Below, in pieces: positions 17,992 to 27,983 of a stretch of 64,000 bases of DNA. The notes under the pieces were generated by a model. That model was not told the origin of the DNA. It made no database searches and was given only the letters and a program-made list of their open reading frames with translations. Each line of letters opens with the position of its first letter. Positions within the stretch are counted from its first letter, which is position 1. The position numbers and the translations under genes were made by a program. The DNA is taken from the NCBI GenBank assembly GCA_017996175.1, contig JAGOHK010000002.1, positions 62,001-126,000 on the forward strand, in the 5' to 3' direction. The stretch is from Leptospiraceae bacterium (GTDB lineage Bacteria; Spirochaetota; Leptospiria; Leptospirales; Leptospiraceae).

Positions 17992-19416
17992 TTATTTCAC
18001 ATCTCTAACTTGAATTGTCTCCACTCTATCTTCGCCGGCAATAATGTCCGAGAGGATAACAACTTGTTGCCCTACTGCAACCATATTATTTTTCTTTAAA
18101 GTTTCAATTGCGAGTGTAATTGTTTTTTCAGGATCACTTGAAAAATCAACCCGATAAGGAAGTATACCACGATTGAGCCAAAGTTTACGACGAACAGATG
18201 TCATATTGGTAAACGCATGTATAACTGGATACTCAGGATGATAGGCAGCAATATTATTTGCGGTTGTTCCTCTGCGGGTAATTACGATTACAGCATTGCA
18301 TTTGAGAGAATCTGCAAGAAGTGCTGCTGATTTTGCGAGTTCCTCTTTTTTGTTCTTAGGTTTTTTTTGTAATACATAACCTACTCCGCCACCCGAAGAT
18401 TCAACACGCATTGCTATTTTGTGTAACATTTCTACACAACGAACTGGAAATTTACCCGAGGCAGTTTCACCGGATAACATGATAGCATCCGCTTCTTCAA
18501 AAACTGCGTTCGCAACATCAGTCACCTCTGCTCTTGTAGGAAATGGATTTTGAATCATACTTTCTAGTAAGTGAGTAGCGACTATTACCCGTTTGCCTTG
18601 AACTGCACATTCTTTAATAATTTTTCTTTGGATAATTGGAAGTTCTTCTAATTCCACTTCTACGCCTAAATCTCCACGAGCTACCATTACTCCATCAGAT
18701 ACAGCAATAATTTCTTTATAATTCTTTACTGCCTCTGCATCTTCAATCTTGGCTACTATTTGCGCATGACCATTGCTTTCCTCGATGATCTGTCTAAGTT
18801 GTAAAATATCATCAGGACTACGAACAAAAGAAAGAGCCACAAAATCAATGTCTTGCTCTAGACCAAATTTTATATCTTTTAAATCCTTTTGTGTAATGGA
18901 GGGGATATTTACTTTTATCCCCGGAAGATTTATATGCTTGCGGCTACCTAGTTTACCCCCATCGAGTACTCTACAGATGAGTTCTTTCTCTTTTTTTTCA
19001 AGAACTACTAGATTAATAAGTCCATTATCTACTGTAACCTTATCACCAATTTTCAAATCGTTGATAATATCAGTGTAATTTACAAAAACAGATCGTTCTT
19101 CTGATTCTTGTCCGGGAATCACATGGAAAGTAAAGATTTCTCCCACTTTTAAATCCAACTCTGTATGAACTTCTCCAGTTCTAATTTCCGGACCTTGTGT
19201 ATCTAATAGAATTGCGATTGGATATTTTAAATCTTTATTTAATTTCTTTATTTTTTGAATTATATCTCCGTGAAATTTGTGATCCCCATGAGACATGTTA
19301 AGCCTAGCGATGTTCATGCCCGCCTCAGCTAATTTTCGAATCATATTTATGTCCGATGTCGCTGGACCTATTGTACATATAATTTTTGTTTTTCTAAATT
19401 TTTCTATTGTTTGCAT
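17992..19416 (-). CDS. pyk: Pyruvate kinase
   Basis: The protein has 474 residues, normal for the family. It converts phosphoenolpyruvate and ADP to pyruvate and ATP. Visible motifs are [12 protein letters not shown] at the start, [10 protein letters not shown], the active-site region [11 protein letters not shown] with the catalytic Lys, [12 protein letters not shown], and [18 protein letters not shown]-terminal allosteric domain is present ([16 protein letters not shown]). The ATG overlaps the preceding stop by one base (TAATG), so it is coupled to the unknown gene before it. Confidence 0.97.
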   Translation of the reverse strand: MQTIEKFRKTKIICTIGPATSDINMIRKLAEAGMNIARLNMSHGDHKFHGDIIQKIKKLNKDLKYPIAILLDTQGPEIRTGEVHTELDLKVGEIFTFHVIPGQESEERSVFVNYTDIINDLKIGDKVTVDNGLINLVVLEKKEKELICRVLDGGKLGSRKHINLPGIKVNIPSITQKDLKDIKFGLEQDIDFVALSFVRSPDDILQLRQIIEESNGHAQIVAKIEDAEAVKNYKEIIAVSDGVMVARGDLGVEVELEELPIIQRKIIKECAVQGKRVIVATHLLESMIQNPFPTRAEVTDVANAVFEEADAIMLSGETASGKFPVRCVEMLHKIAMRVESSGGGVGYVLQKKPKNKKEELAKSAALLADSLKCNAVIVITRRGTTANNIAAYHPEYPVIHAFTNMTSVRRKLWLNRGILPYRVDFSSDPEKTITLAIETLKKNNMVAVGQQVVILSDIIAGEDRVETIQVRDVK

Positions 19417-21359
19417 TAGATCCTAGGTAGTACTCTTTCTAAAAACTCTTCCATATAAGAATATAAATCAAATTTATCTTGATCGGGTGCGGGTGCTCTT
19501 CTCTCTGTCTCCGCCTCTCTTCGTGCTATTTCCAATAATCGTTTCCCATGTCGTTTAAGATAATGACGTGACACAAGAATTGGCCATTTGAATTTATTAG
19601 ATTTAGATTTGACTTGGAAAGATAAAACATCTTTCAGTGAATATTTTTTTAAGAACATAACAAATTGATCTTCCGTCATTCCAGTTTTAACACTTTGCAT
19701 GACGTATTCTCTATCTGGAAAAACCTTTGCATCCCAAGCAGTATCCAACGCACTAATAACTGCCTGTAAAACGTCCTTAACCTGTTTTTCTTCTTCGGGA
19801 GTTAGCTTTTTATCTGGTTCACTTTCCTTGTTTTCGGAAACAACTGAGCCTTGTTCAATTTCCTCTATCTGCTTCATCCGCTCTTCTACCAGTTTGGATT
19901 TTTCTTTTGCAATTTGTTTTGCTTTTGAATCATTGATTCGCTTTTTCTGTTCCATTTCCTTTTGACGCCGTATCTGATCTGCTTCTGCCTTGGTAACGTA
20001 AATATTACCCATGATTGTGCGCCACATACGAGTTAAAAATGGAAGGTATTTAAATAAGCTCTCCATCTCTATTAGATTAAAATCTTTTTTTAAATTCTCA
20101 TCTAAATTTGTATTGATATTCATTCGAGAAAGAATACGAACATCCGTATCGTTTCCCGTACTTTGGTATATTTTTTTTGCTAAATCGACCGCTAGATTTA
20201 CAGCAGATCTATGTAATAGAAATTCGAAATAATTACTTCCATCGTCATACTCAGTATATAATAAACTCTCATTTGCAAGAATTGCTGGAATAATCTCTTT
20301 CGGAATTGGTTCTCCGTTAATTCGAATGGTTGCAATGTCAACCAGCTTACCAGCATTTTCCACAAGTTTCACAACTTCTATAATTTTATCTTTCTGTTCT
20401 TTTCGTTTTATTTCTTCGCGATAATTTTCATAAAAAGCACCAAGAATTATTAGTTCCTCTACCATATACTTTTGATCCCCGTAAGAATCATCCATATATG
20501 CCAAAATCTTTGTGGCAAGCGACGCAAAATCAGAGTATTCCTCATCGGTTACTCCACCTATAACGCCAATTTTTTGAAGAGAAGGAATTATATGTTTTTT
20601 AAGGTAATTCACATAAATTTCAATTCGTTCAATTACTTCATCTTTACTGTTATAAAGAAAAATAGATTTATTAGCAGATTTCAAAGCTTTTTCATTTCGA
20701 AAAAATAATAGAATCTTATCATCTACCAATTTTTTTAATATAGGTTTTAGATGAGTATTAATCGTATTTTCTTTTAGTTGTTTGCTTGAGTCATAAGGAC
20801 AATTAAATAAATTCCCTACGTCGAATGAAGCATAAGTATCACTTAATTTGTTTGCGTTGATTCTAGAAAAAATGTACTCTTTAAATTTATCTCCATGCCA
20901 GGGAACTCGCACTTCTGCTATTGCCCGTTTTATGGCAGCAACACTTCTTTCATTGCAGCCATTAATATATCTCTGAGAAGACCCAGCATCCAAAGTAGAA
21001 GGTCTTGCAAAAACAGTATTTCGCCTAAGCCCTGTCGTCAGATTTTCAGATTTGCGCAAATCGCTTAATTCAAATTCTACAGTCGTAATCTTTTTTATAA
21101 TAGGAGGATTAGATTTAAAACAAAGCTCATTGATAAAAAAATCAACTTTGTCTTTTTCTAAACTAATATCTCGCGTTAACTGCTCAGCATTGGGCAGTAT
21201 TTTATTTGCTAAAAATTTTTCTGTCCACTCATTGATTGATAAAAAGAAACGATAAATTCCTTTGTATTGGAAATCCCCACGTGACTCCATACCCTGCACT
21301 GCTTGTGCTGCAGGGTTGAAATCTACTACTCTAAAGAATTGTGAATTTTGTTCTGACAA
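19416..21359 (-). CDS. Large conserved-looking cytoplasmic protein, unknown function
   Basis: The protein has 647 residues and a TTG start two bases after the asd stop; its stop overlaps the pyk start. There is no signal peptide or membrane helix. The sequence is mostly helical; residues about 455-510 are a charged coiled coil ([20 protein letters not shown] and onward) and the C-terminal 120 residues look like a separate small domain ([20 protein letters not shown]). I do not recognise a family. Its place between asd and pyk with tight junctions suggests co-expression, not a metabolic step. Confidence 0.85.
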   Translation of the reverse strand: MSEQNSQFFRVVDFNPAAQAVQGMESRGDFQYKGIYRFFLSINEWTEKFLANKILPNAEQLTRDISLEKDKVDFFINELCFKSNPPIIKKITTVEFELSDLRKSENLTTGLRRNTVFARPSTLDAGSSQRYINGCNERSVAAIKRAIAEVRVPWHGDKFKEYIFSRINANKLSDTYASFDVGNLFNCPYDSSKQLKENTINTHLKPILKKLVDDKILLFFRNEKALKSANKSIFLYNSKDEVIERIEIYVNYLKKHIIPSLQKIGVIGGVTDEEYSDFASLATKILAYMDDSYGDQKYMVEELIILGAFYENYREEIKRKEQKDKIIEVVKLVENAGKLVDIATIRINGEPIPKEIIPAILANESLLYTEYDDGSNYFEFLLHRSAVNLAVDLAKKIYQSTGNDTDVRILSRMNINTNLDENLKKDFNLIEMESLFKYLPFLTRMWRTIMGNIYVTKAEADQIRRQKEMEQKKRINDSKAKQIAKEKSKLVEERMKQIEEIEQGSVVSENKESEPDKKLTPEEEKQVKDVLQAVISALDTAWDAKVFPDREYVMQSVKTGMTEDQFVMFLKKYSLKDVLSFQVKSKSNKFKWPILVSRHYLKRHGKRLLEIARREAETERRAPAPDQDKFDLYSYMEEFLERVLPRI

Positions 21360-21360
21360 T

Positions 21361-22416
21361 TTATTTTACTCTCAAGTAACCTTTTTTGTAAACTAATTCC
21401 GCATTTAAAATCGCAGCACCAGCGGCTCCACGAATTGTATTGTGACTTAATACAACATATTTAAAATCAAATAATGGATCAGGTCTGAGTCGTCCGACAG
21501 TAGTTGTCATTCCGTTTCCGTTCATCAAATCCAATCTTGGTTGTGGTCTATCTATTTCTTCCCGATAATCAATTACTTGAGATGGAGCCGATGGTAGTTT
21601 TAATTTTTGTGGCTCGCTAGAAAATTCTGCCCATAACTTTTTAATTTTTTCTACAGTTGTTTTTTTCTTTAGCTTCACTGAAACACATACTGTATGTCCG
21701 TCAATTACTGGAACACGATTGCAATGAGCGGATATTTTAAAGTTAGCCGGAACAATTTTTCCACCACTTACTTTACCCAAACATTTTTGTGGTTCCATTT
21801 CTACTTTTTCTTCTTCACCACCAATATGAGGAACAACGTTTCCTAAAATATCAAGAGAAGGAACTCCAGGATAACCCGCTCCCGAAATCGCTTGCATAGA
21901 AAAAATAAAAACGGATTCAATTCCATACGCATCTAATAATGGTTTGAGGGTAATAGTTACACCCATAATTGTGCAATTGGAATTGGTAATGATTTTGCCT
22001 TTTGTTTTTTGAGCATCTAATACTTTCAACTGCTCCGAATTTACTTCAGCGGATAATATCGGTACATCTTTATCATAACGATGATTTTTAGAATTAGAAA
22101 TAACCATAACGCCAGCCTGCGCATACTCTGTTTCTACCTCACCGGCAACATCGCTATCTAATCCAGAAAAAACTAAATCAACGTTAGGGGTCTCTTTGGG
22201 TGTGCAGCGAGTAATTTTCATATTAGCCGCATAATCAGGAATTTTGGAAGAAACCTTCCATCTAGACTTCATAACATCTTTGTATAAATTACCAGCGCTC
22301 TTATCTGAGGCACCTAACGCAACTACTTCAAAGTACTCATGATTTTCTAATAACTGAATAAATCTTTGTCCGACAGAGCCTGTTGCTCCTAGAACTCCAA
22401 CCTTAACTTTACCCAT
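21361..22416 (-). CDS. asd: Aspartate-semialdehyde dehydrogenase
   Basis: The protein has 351 residues. It reduces aspartyl phosphate to aspartate semialdehyde for lysine/diaminopimelate, threonine and methionine. The NADP-binding start is [15 protein letters not shown], the catalytic Cys is in TNSNCTIMG (Cys 148), and the substrate region [15 protein letters not shown] and the His in [14 protein letters not shown] are visible. The overall form (no long insert, [13 protein letters not shown]) fits the archaeal/yeast-like subgroup. Diaminopimelate supply fits the neighbouring peptidoglycan glycosyltransferase. Confidence 0.96.
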   Translation of the reverse strand: MGKVKVGVLGATGSVGQRFIQLLENHEYFEVVALGASDKSAGNLYKDVMKSRWKVSSKIPDYAANMKITRCTPKETPNVDLVFSGLDSDVAGEVETEYAQAGVMVISNSKNHRYDKDVPILSAEVNSEQLKVLDAQKTKGKIITNSNCTIMGVTITLKPLLDAYGIESVFIFSMQAISGAGYPGVPSLDILGNVVPHIGGEEEKVEMEPQKCLGKVSGGKIVPANFKISAHCNRVPVIDGHTVCVSVKLKKKTTVEKIKKLWAEFSSEPQKLKLPSAPSQVIDYREEIDRPQPRLDLMNGNGMTTTVGRLRPDPLFDFKYVVLSHNTIRGAAGAAILNAELVYKKGYLRVK

Positions 22417-22487
22417 TTTTTACCACCTTAGAGATAGATTTTTTTAGTTGGTAAAACAATAAAGCACTAATTTTTTTAAAAGTATCT

Positions 22488-23342
22488 CTATTCTTCTTCT
22501 TTTTCCTCTTCTACTTCTTCCGTAGGCATAACTTGCTTTTTCGTTGGAGTGGGAGCTAGCCCTGAATAAATTCTCTGAAATCTTCTTTGAAAGGCAACTG
22601 AAGATTGTCCTTTTTTATAATCATTCCCGAAGCGAACAGGACGAGGTAATAATGTCATGAGCGTAATACATTCCCGTGTATCCAGAGAAGTTGGGTTTTT
22701 TTTGAAGTAGTATTTTGCAGCAGATGTAAGTCCGTAAACTCTTGGTCCAAATTCAACTACATTAAAATACCAAGTCAACTGTTGATCTTTGGAGAAAAGA
22801 AAATTAAATAAGAGGGAGCCTATCGCCTCACGTATTTTTCTTACGTACGTTTTATTTCGACTTAAAAATGCATTTTTTATGAATTGTTGGCTAATAGTAC
22901 TTGCACCCGAAATAATACGACCTTGCTTACGATTATATTCAAAACTAGACTTGATACTTTCAATTGAAATTCCGCTATGATTATAAAAATCACTATCCTC
23001 TGCAATTACCAAAGCTTTTTTACAAGCATTTGGAATCTGATTAGAGCCGACCCACTCTGCACCAAAAAATTGTACAAGCGGTCCAGTGATCCTAGTATAG
23101 CGTCCCCTACCGGTTTCATCGTAAGGAAAATAAATTAAAGTTCCAAAATACAAAACAGGAACCCAAGGAATAAAAAGCAAAAAAAGAAATAGACCGAGGT
23201 AGAAAAATTTTTTATTCCAGAAAAGTTTTTTCAAAATCGCAGTAAACATATTCGGCGTTTTTGATATGACTGGTTTTTTGCTATGAGGAGCTTTTCTAAT
23301 TCTAATTGGTTTTTTTGGAAAATTTGACAATTGTTTCCCCAT
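22488..23342 (-). CDS. mtgA: Monofunctional peptidoglycan glycosyltransferase (GT51)
   Basis: The protein has 284 residues with one membrane helix at about 46-66 and then a GT51 domain. The catalytic Glu is in IAEDSDFYNHSGI (Glu 115) and the second block is SGASTISQQFIKN. There is no transpeptidase domain, so it polymerises lipid II only. The start at 23342 overlaps the SGNH gene by 41 bases; an ATG at 23249 would remove the basic N-terminal tail and the overlap. It ends with an acidic Glu-rich tail (EEVEEEKEEE). Confidence 0.9.
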   Translation of the reverse strand: MGKQLSNFPKKPIRIRKAPHSKKPVISKTPNMFTAILKKLFWNKKFFYLGLFLFLLFIPWVPVLYFGTLIYFPYDETGRGRYTRITGPLVQFFGAEWVGSNQIPNACKKALVIAEDSDFYNHSGISIESIKSSFEYNRKQGRIISGASTISQQFIKNAFLSRNKTYVRKIREAIGSLLFNFLFSKDQQLTWYFNVVEFGPRVYGLTSAAKYYFKKNPTSLDTRECITLMTLLPRPVRFGNDYKKGQSSVAFQRRFQRIYSGLAPTPTKKQVMPTEEVEEEKEEE

Positions 23343-24837
23343 ATTCTAAATTCATCTTCACCATACCCGGATAAGTGAAATGATGGAAATCACTAAAGTC
23401 CTGTGGTTTCAATTTATTTCTAAAATCTATAAATTCAATTTCCTTATCTGAAACTAAATTTTGCAAATAGTCTAAATGGTCTTTGTACCAATTCGAATTT
23501 TCATACCAATTTAATGCCAATGGATTTTCTGGATTATTTATAACGAGAATAGGAATTTTTTTTGCTTTCATCTCAATCGTAAACTTTTTTAGGTATTGTA
23601 AATGAATTCCTGGTCGAAAGGTTTCTCTTGTTAGCCGCTCTTTCGCATTTTTTAAAGCATGAATATACCCAATCCCAGGACGATGCTCTAAATCAGAAAG
23701 TAATCGGTAGTAAAAGTATTCCTCGTATTCCTTATCCGACATTTTCAAATAACGTAGATCTTCTATTCTCTCTTCTCTCACATACTGCATACCTGAAAGC
23801 GGTTTATCTAGTCCAAAGGTTTGTTGCAAACGAACTCCTACTTCATCCCGAGAATGATCGAACCGATCTCCACTTGCTAAATAAGGCTGCCAAGTTTTGG
23901 ACAGTTCTGCTGTGATATAAGAATATTGATTTTGAAACTTTGGACTGAGCTTTATCTTCTTCCAACCGGGTTCAGCAAAAACAATCTCTTCTTTTTCACC
24001 TTCACCCGATAGTGTCAAAACAAGATTACCCCCAACTAAAATCTCTGGAACAACTTGAACCCAGAATCCTTTGTCAAACATATAAGGTTTTGGAAGAAAG
24101 GAAAATTTCTTTCCCGTCCAACCAAGCGAATTGATTCTTTCCGGAATTTGCACTCCCGCGTATCCATGATAACTTGTATTTCTACCAAACCGATGGTTGT
24201 AAAGATTCTTTAGATTCTGGGAAAATATTTCTCTGTAGCGATAAAATAAAAACAAGTAGGAGGACAAATACGTTGCAGATTTTTCCAAAGTAAGAATAGA
24301 ATAAAACTCTTGGATGGTTTTATCAGGAAAGGTAAATTTGGACTGAGGGGCTTCTGCAAAATTGACTGCATCCAGAATAAGTGCAGTGTCATTGGCAGAC
24401 TCATTTGTCCCACTTGGATTCAGAACATACTCCCGATGCAAACGCAAGTCGATGAAATTGATAGGATATAAAATCAAATCCGGTTGCAAACTCGCAATGT
24501 CTTCTCTAACCAAAAAAGAATCCAACGGAGTCATGCCAGCATAAGACAAATACTCTACGTCAAATTCTTTTCCCATCCGTTCTTTCAGGTATCCTTTTAA
24601 TAAATCGCGATCTACTGAATAGTAAGCAATGCTACTTCCAACAACCAATATTCTAGACTTCGTTTTCGGAGTTCGTTCAATTCGTTTTTTCTCGTAAATG
24701 AAATTAAAAAAATGATTCGTTCCCCAAGGTGACTCATTGGGAAGCCTCCAAATAACAAATCCGAAAAAGAACTGGTCTAGTGCAAATAGTGCAATCGCAA
24801 ATAATAAAATTCGTTTTAAATTCTGGACATTACTCAT
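23302..24837 (-). CDS. SGNH-type acyltransferase partner of MBOAT (DltD/AlgX-like role)
   Basis: The protein has 511 residues from the ATG at 24837; a further in-frame ATG at 24864 would add nine residues. One N-terminal membrane helix is followed by an extracytoplasmic domain with the Ser block ILVVGSSIAYYSVD and, near the C-terminus, DFHHFTYPG as Asp/His. Block II-like PDLILYPINFIDLR is present. It lies directly downstream of an AlgI-type MBOAT gene, the usual arrangement for export-coupled O-acylation (as in dltBD and algIJ). The acceptor polymer is unknown. Confidence 0.8.
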   Translation of the reverse strand: MSNVQNLKRILLFAIALFALDQFFFGFVIWRLPNESPWGTNHFFNFIYEKKRIERTPKTKSRILVVGSSIAYYSVDRDLLKGYLKERMGKEFDVEYLSYAGMTPLDSFLVREDIASLQPDLILYPINFIDLRLHREYVLNPSGTNESANDTALILDAVNFAEAPQSKFTFPDKTIQEFYSILTLEKSATYLSSYLFLFYRYREIFSQNLKNLYNHRFGRNTSYHGYAGVQIPERINSLGWTGKKFSFLPKPYMFDKGFWVQVVPEILVGGNLVLTLSGEGEKEEIVFAEPGWKKIKLSPKFQNQYSYITAELSKTWQPYLASGDRFDHSRDEVGVRLQQTFGLDKPLSGMQYVREERIEDLRYLKMSDKEYEEYFYYRLLSDLEHRPGIGYIHALKNAKERLTRETFRPGIHLQYLKKFTIEMKAKKIPILVINNPENPLALNWYENSNWYKDHLDYLQNLVSDKEIEFIDFRNKLKPQDFSDFHHFTYPGMVKMNLEYGETIVKFSKKTN

Positions 24838-24868
24838 AAACCTAAATCTTTTATTTGTACCCATCCGT

Positions 24869-24893
24869 GCGTTGTGCTGAGCTTGTCGAAGTA
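24869..24893. repeat. Dispersed repeat of the CTGAGCNTGTCGAAGT type
   Basis: GTGCTGAGCTTGTCGAAGTA lies in the short gap between the MBOAT and SGNH genes. The same family recurs at 56520-56567 and 58361-58425. Such palindromic pieces are widespread in several bacterial phyla. Its presence between two operon genes may mark a recent insertion. Confidence 0.55.
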
Positions 24894-24919
24894 TTCATCT
24901 GTAGTAATCCTCATTTATC

Positions 24920-26461
24920 CTAAAATACAAAGTAAATAAAGGGTTTTAATTCACCACTATATAATACAGCCATGATAGCGAAAAAAGCGTAGAGTCCAAA
25001 TTGCCAATTCATAGAAGTGTTTTCAAAAACTTTTCGAATTCGATCCGCTTGAAAATACCCAATCGCATGAGCCATAGAGACAAGAAAAACAATCAGATAA
25101 AATTGTAGCTCTACTGTATACCCCGGATGTATACCATTCTGCAAAGTAAAGATTCCTTTAAAAATTGAACACGCTAAGGAGAAGTTGGGAGCACGAAAAA
25201 ACACCCAAAAACAAGTAACGAGAAAAAAAGTAAAACCAGAATAAAATAGAATCGTTATACTTTTCCAAAAAGGTCGGACATCCGAAATGATAGATTCAAT
25301 TTGAAATTTGCGAATAAAAAATCGTTCCACACCCAAATAAATTCCATGCAGTCCACCCCAAATTAAAAAATTCCAACTAGCTCCATGCCAAAGCCCACCC
25401 AAAAGCATCGTCAAAAGCAAGTTACGATAGGTAAAATAATCCCCAAAACGATTCCCTCCAAGAGGGATGTAAAGGTAGGACCTCAACCAATTCGAAAGAG
25501 AGATATGCCATCTTCTCCAAAAATCGGTCAGGCTAGATGCAAAATAAGGAAGATTAAAATTTTCAGGAAGTTGGAACCCAAACAAAAGGGCAACCCCACG
25601 GGCTATATCCGTGTATCCGCTAAAATCTCCATAGATCTGAATCGAATACGAAATCACTCCCATGAGAATATAAATCCACGACAATACATTGACTTGCTCT
25701 GGACTAAAAAAAACCAAATCACTGATAACGGAAACATTATCTGCAATCACAGATTTTTTTATGAATCCTAGCAAAATAAAGTAAAAGGCTTGGCTCAGAC
25801 GAATTTCGGAAAATTTCTTCCGGAAATTCATCAAAACTTGCGGCAAAAACTCGCGCGCCATCACAATAGGACCTGCCACCAATTGAGGAAAGAATGCCAG
25901 AAACAGGGCATATCGCAGAAAAGATTGTTCCGCCGGAACAATCTTTCGATACACGTCAACTGTGTAGCTGATGGATTGAAAAGTATAAAAAGAAATTCCA
26001 GCTGGAAGTAAAATATTCCAAGTAGAAGGAGAAATTTTAAGCCCTAGAATATTTCCTAAACTCACAAAATTTTCTAGGAAAAAAGAAGAGTATTTATAAA
26101 AGCCCAAAATTGACAAGTTGAGAAAAATAGAAAGGAAAAGAAAAACCTTTCGCCTTCGAATTTCGCAAGTTCTATCCATTTCTCTTCCGATCAAAAAATC
26201 ATAGATCGAAGTAAGAAGGATCAAACCTAGAAATTTGTAGTCCCAACTAGCATAAAAAACATAACTTCCAAAGAGTAGAATTGCAGTTAAAACTGTCTGG
26301 TTGAGGTTTTTTTTTCTTTCGAAAGAGAGGCAATCAGTATCTGCTTTAAAAAATTTACTTTGTATAACAAAAAAAATTTTACAATAAACAGGATACAGCA
26401 TCCAGCGAACAAGGAGAAGCGCTAATAAAAAGTATAAAAAGAGTGGGGATACAAAATTCAT
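24920..26461 (-). CDS. MBOAT O-acyltransferase (AlgI/DltB-like)
   Basis: The protein has 513 residues from the ATG at 26461; a TTG two codons earlier is also possible. It has about 11 membrane helices with family blocks FFPQLVAGPIVMAREFLP, DFWRRWHISLSNWLRSYLY and GGLWHGASWNFLIWG, the last with the active His (about 359). It closely parallels the C-terminal half of the fused protein at 15028-17826, so the window holds two independent acylation modules. It forms a pair with the SGNH gene 82 bases downstream. Confidence 0.92.
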   Translation of the reverse strand: MNFVSPLFLYFLLALLLVRWMLYPVYCKIFFVIQSKFFKADTDCLSFERKKNLNQTVLTAILLFGSYVFYASWDYKFLGLILLTSIYDFLIGREMDRTCEIRRRKVFLFLSIFLNLSILGFYKYSSFFLENFVSLGNILGLKISPSTWNILLPAGISFYTFQSISYTVDVYRKIVPAEQSFLRYALFLAFFPQLVAGPIVMAREFLPQVLMNFRKKFSEIRLSQAFYFILLGFIKKSVIADNVSVISDLVFFSPEQVNVLSWIYILMGVISYSIQIYGDFSGYTDIARGVALLFGFQLPENFNLPYFASSLTDFWRRWHISLSNWLRSYLYIPLGGNRFGDYFTYRNLLLTMLLGGLWHGASWNFLIWGGLHGIYLGVERFFIRKFQIESIISDVRPFWKSITILFYSGFTFFLVTCFWVFFRAPNFSLACSIFKGIFTLQNGIHPGYTVELQFYLIVFLVSMAHAIGYFQADRIRKVFENTSMNWQFGLYAFFAIMAVLYSGELKPFIYFVF

Positions 26462-26520
26462 GAGCAATACTAAGCGCTTAATTTTAAAAAATCAAATATT
26501 AATCAATAAAATGCTTAATA

Positions 26521-26736
26521 TTAAACAGCAAATTTACATTTAACGCCACAGCTAGGGCAAATACAAGAAACTTCCGCCTTAACCGTGCGCCCCTTCGATG
26601 TTTCAACCTTTCCAATCGCCACAAATTCAAAATCCACACCTTCGGGGACGTAATGACCCTTACCATATTTCGCAGTTCCTTCAATCATATAAGTGCAAGC
26701 ATGACACCTTACTCTTACCTTTAACGTTTCAGCCAT
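26521..26736 (-). CDS. Small zinc-ribbon-like protein
   Basis: The protein has 71 residues. Two Cys pairs are visible: RCHACTYMI near the N-terminus and SCICPSCGVKCKF near the end, which would bind one zinc. The middle has FVAIGKVETSKGRTVKAEV, a beta-rich stretch. It is the first gene of the minus-strand run that continues into the MBOAT gene, 59 bases away. An overlapping frame at 26499-26684 is Arg/Leu-rich and unlikely. Function unknown; nucleic-acid or protein binding is a guess. Confidence 0.7.
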   Translation of the reverse strand: MAETLKVRVRCHACTYMIEGTAKYGKGHYVPEGVDFEFVAIGKVETSKGRTVKAEVSCICPSCGVKCKFAV

Positions 26737-27038
26737 TGGGATATTCTAAGAATTCCGCCTTGAATCGCAATACTTTTTCATAAAATAGCATACCTTTCAT
26801 GCCATTTTGTCATGTGGATGCCGTTCGTATACACCTGTCATTATGTCTTTTTGATCTGTTTTTCCGTGGCCATCGTCTGGATTACTGCCAAACGCTGGAA
26901 AATCGTGTAATTTATTTACTATCTGACATAATATTGGCAATTAGATGTAGTTTTTGGTATTTAATCAAAAAAACTTCTATTTTATCCCTTTCTGACTTTA
27001 TAATTCTAATTAGTTTTTTTTCATTGTTAGAGGAAGAT
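26737..27038. other. Divergent intergenic region
   Basis: About 300 bases separate the zinc-ribbon gene and the exonuclease gene, which are divergent. An open frame runs through it into the exonuclease but the translation is hydrophobic and unlike DnaQ-family starts, so I treat it as non-coding. It must contain both promoters. I see no strong palindrome. Confidence 0.6.
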
Positions 27039-27674
27039 ATGAACCACTCATTATTACAATACTTAGAATTTACTGCATTAGATATAGAAACTTCAGGATT
27101 AGACCCAAATGAAAATGAGGTTCTCGAAATAGCAGCGATCCGATTTGACCGAGATAAAATTTTAAACACATACAATTTTCTCGTAAAACCCAACAAGCCG
27201 CTTCAGTTGAATGCCCAAAACGTGAACGGAATTACCTTGAAAATGCTAGAAAATGCAAAGAGTTTAGATGAGGTATTACCAGAATTCTTCCGCTTTATAG
27301 AAGGTTCTGCTCTTGTAATTCAAAACTCTGAATTTGACTTGTCCTTTTTACTGCCGGAGGCAAAGAAAAGACAACTATCCATCCCTACTCTCCCCGTATT
27401 CTGCACTTTAAATATGACTAGAAAATTTTTTCCCGAATTAAAAAAACATAGTCTAGTTGCACTTAGGGATTATTTTAAAATCGAAAAAATGAACACTACT
27501 AGTTCAAGGCATTCGTTTCACGAAGCGTTAGATGACTCCTTTGCTGCCATGAAGGTTTTTATTCACTGTATTGATAAGATAAATGGATGGGAACTGGATA
27601 TGCAAAAAACAAACTACCATGCAAAGGGATATAGAATGACTACTGACTATATCCGACAAGATTGGCTTTTTTAA
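27039..27674 (+). CDS. DnaQ-like 3'-5' exonuclease (DEDDh)
   Basis: The protein has 211 residues from the ATG at 27039, which has AGGAAG three bases before it; the longer frame from 26799 is rejected. Exo I is ALDIETSGL, Exo II is QNSEFDLSFLL, and Exo III is SFHEALDDSFAAMKVF with the His and Asp of DEDDh. The middle VNGITLKMLENAKSLDEVLP is typical of the DnaQ/epsilon group. It may be a stand-alone proofreading or RNA-processing exonuclease; it is not fused to a polymerase or helicase. It converges with the next gene with a 4-base overlap. Confidence 0.9.
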   Translation: MNHSLLQYLEFTALDIETSGLDPNENEVLEIAAIRFDRDKILNTYNFLVKPNKPLQLNAQNVNGITLKMLENAKSLDEVLPEFFRFIEGSALVIQNSEFDLSFLLPEAKKRQLSIPTLPVFCTLNMTRKFFPELKKHSLVALRDYFKIEKMNTTSSRHSFHEALDDSFAAMKVFIHCIDKINGWELDMQKTNYHAKGYRMTTDYIRQDWLF

Positions 27675-27979
27675 TCGCTATTTTTTTTTTTTGATACCTT
27701 TGTTTCTGGTATGGAATGGAAACGAGAACTGATTCCTAATTTTTCATTCCTTTTCACCATATAAATGAAATGTTTAACATACATAGTATAGGGCTCAGGA
27801 ATTTCTTTAGGATCAAACTCCAAAGGATTGTCCAAAAGATGATTTACCACAGAGAGGTTTAGGTCATCTTTACTTGTGAACATGAGAGTCTCTAATCGTC
27901 TGCAAATTTCTTGGTCATTGACCTCATTGCTCAAACTTCTCATTGCTTCTATTAATTTACTAAATGCGGCTTTATTCAT
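27671..27979 (-). CDS. Hypothetical protein, end of paralogue operon
   Basis: The protein has 102 residues, starts 4 bases after the preceding gene and is mostly helical (NKAAFSKLIEAMRSLSNEV). No motif is recognised. Its tail SKKKNSD overlaps the end of the exonuclease gene by 4 bases. Its tight spacing makes it part of the operon starting at 30898. Confidence 0.65.
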   Translation of the reverse strand: MNKAAFSKLIEAMRSLSNEVNDQEICRRLETLMFTSKDDLNLSVVNHLLDNPLEFDPKEIPEPYTMYVKHFIYMVKRNEKLGISSRFHSIPETKVSKKKNSD

Positions 27980-27983
27980 ATAA

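Noticed and set aside
26499-26684. Minus-strand 61-residue frame
   Set aside because: Shadow of the Cys-pair protein at 26521-26736 in another frame; Arg/Leu-rich composition.
26799-27038. N-terminal extension of the exonuclease frame
   Set aside because: No family similarity, hydrophobic text, and AGGAAG plus ATG at 27039 gives the normal DnaQ start.
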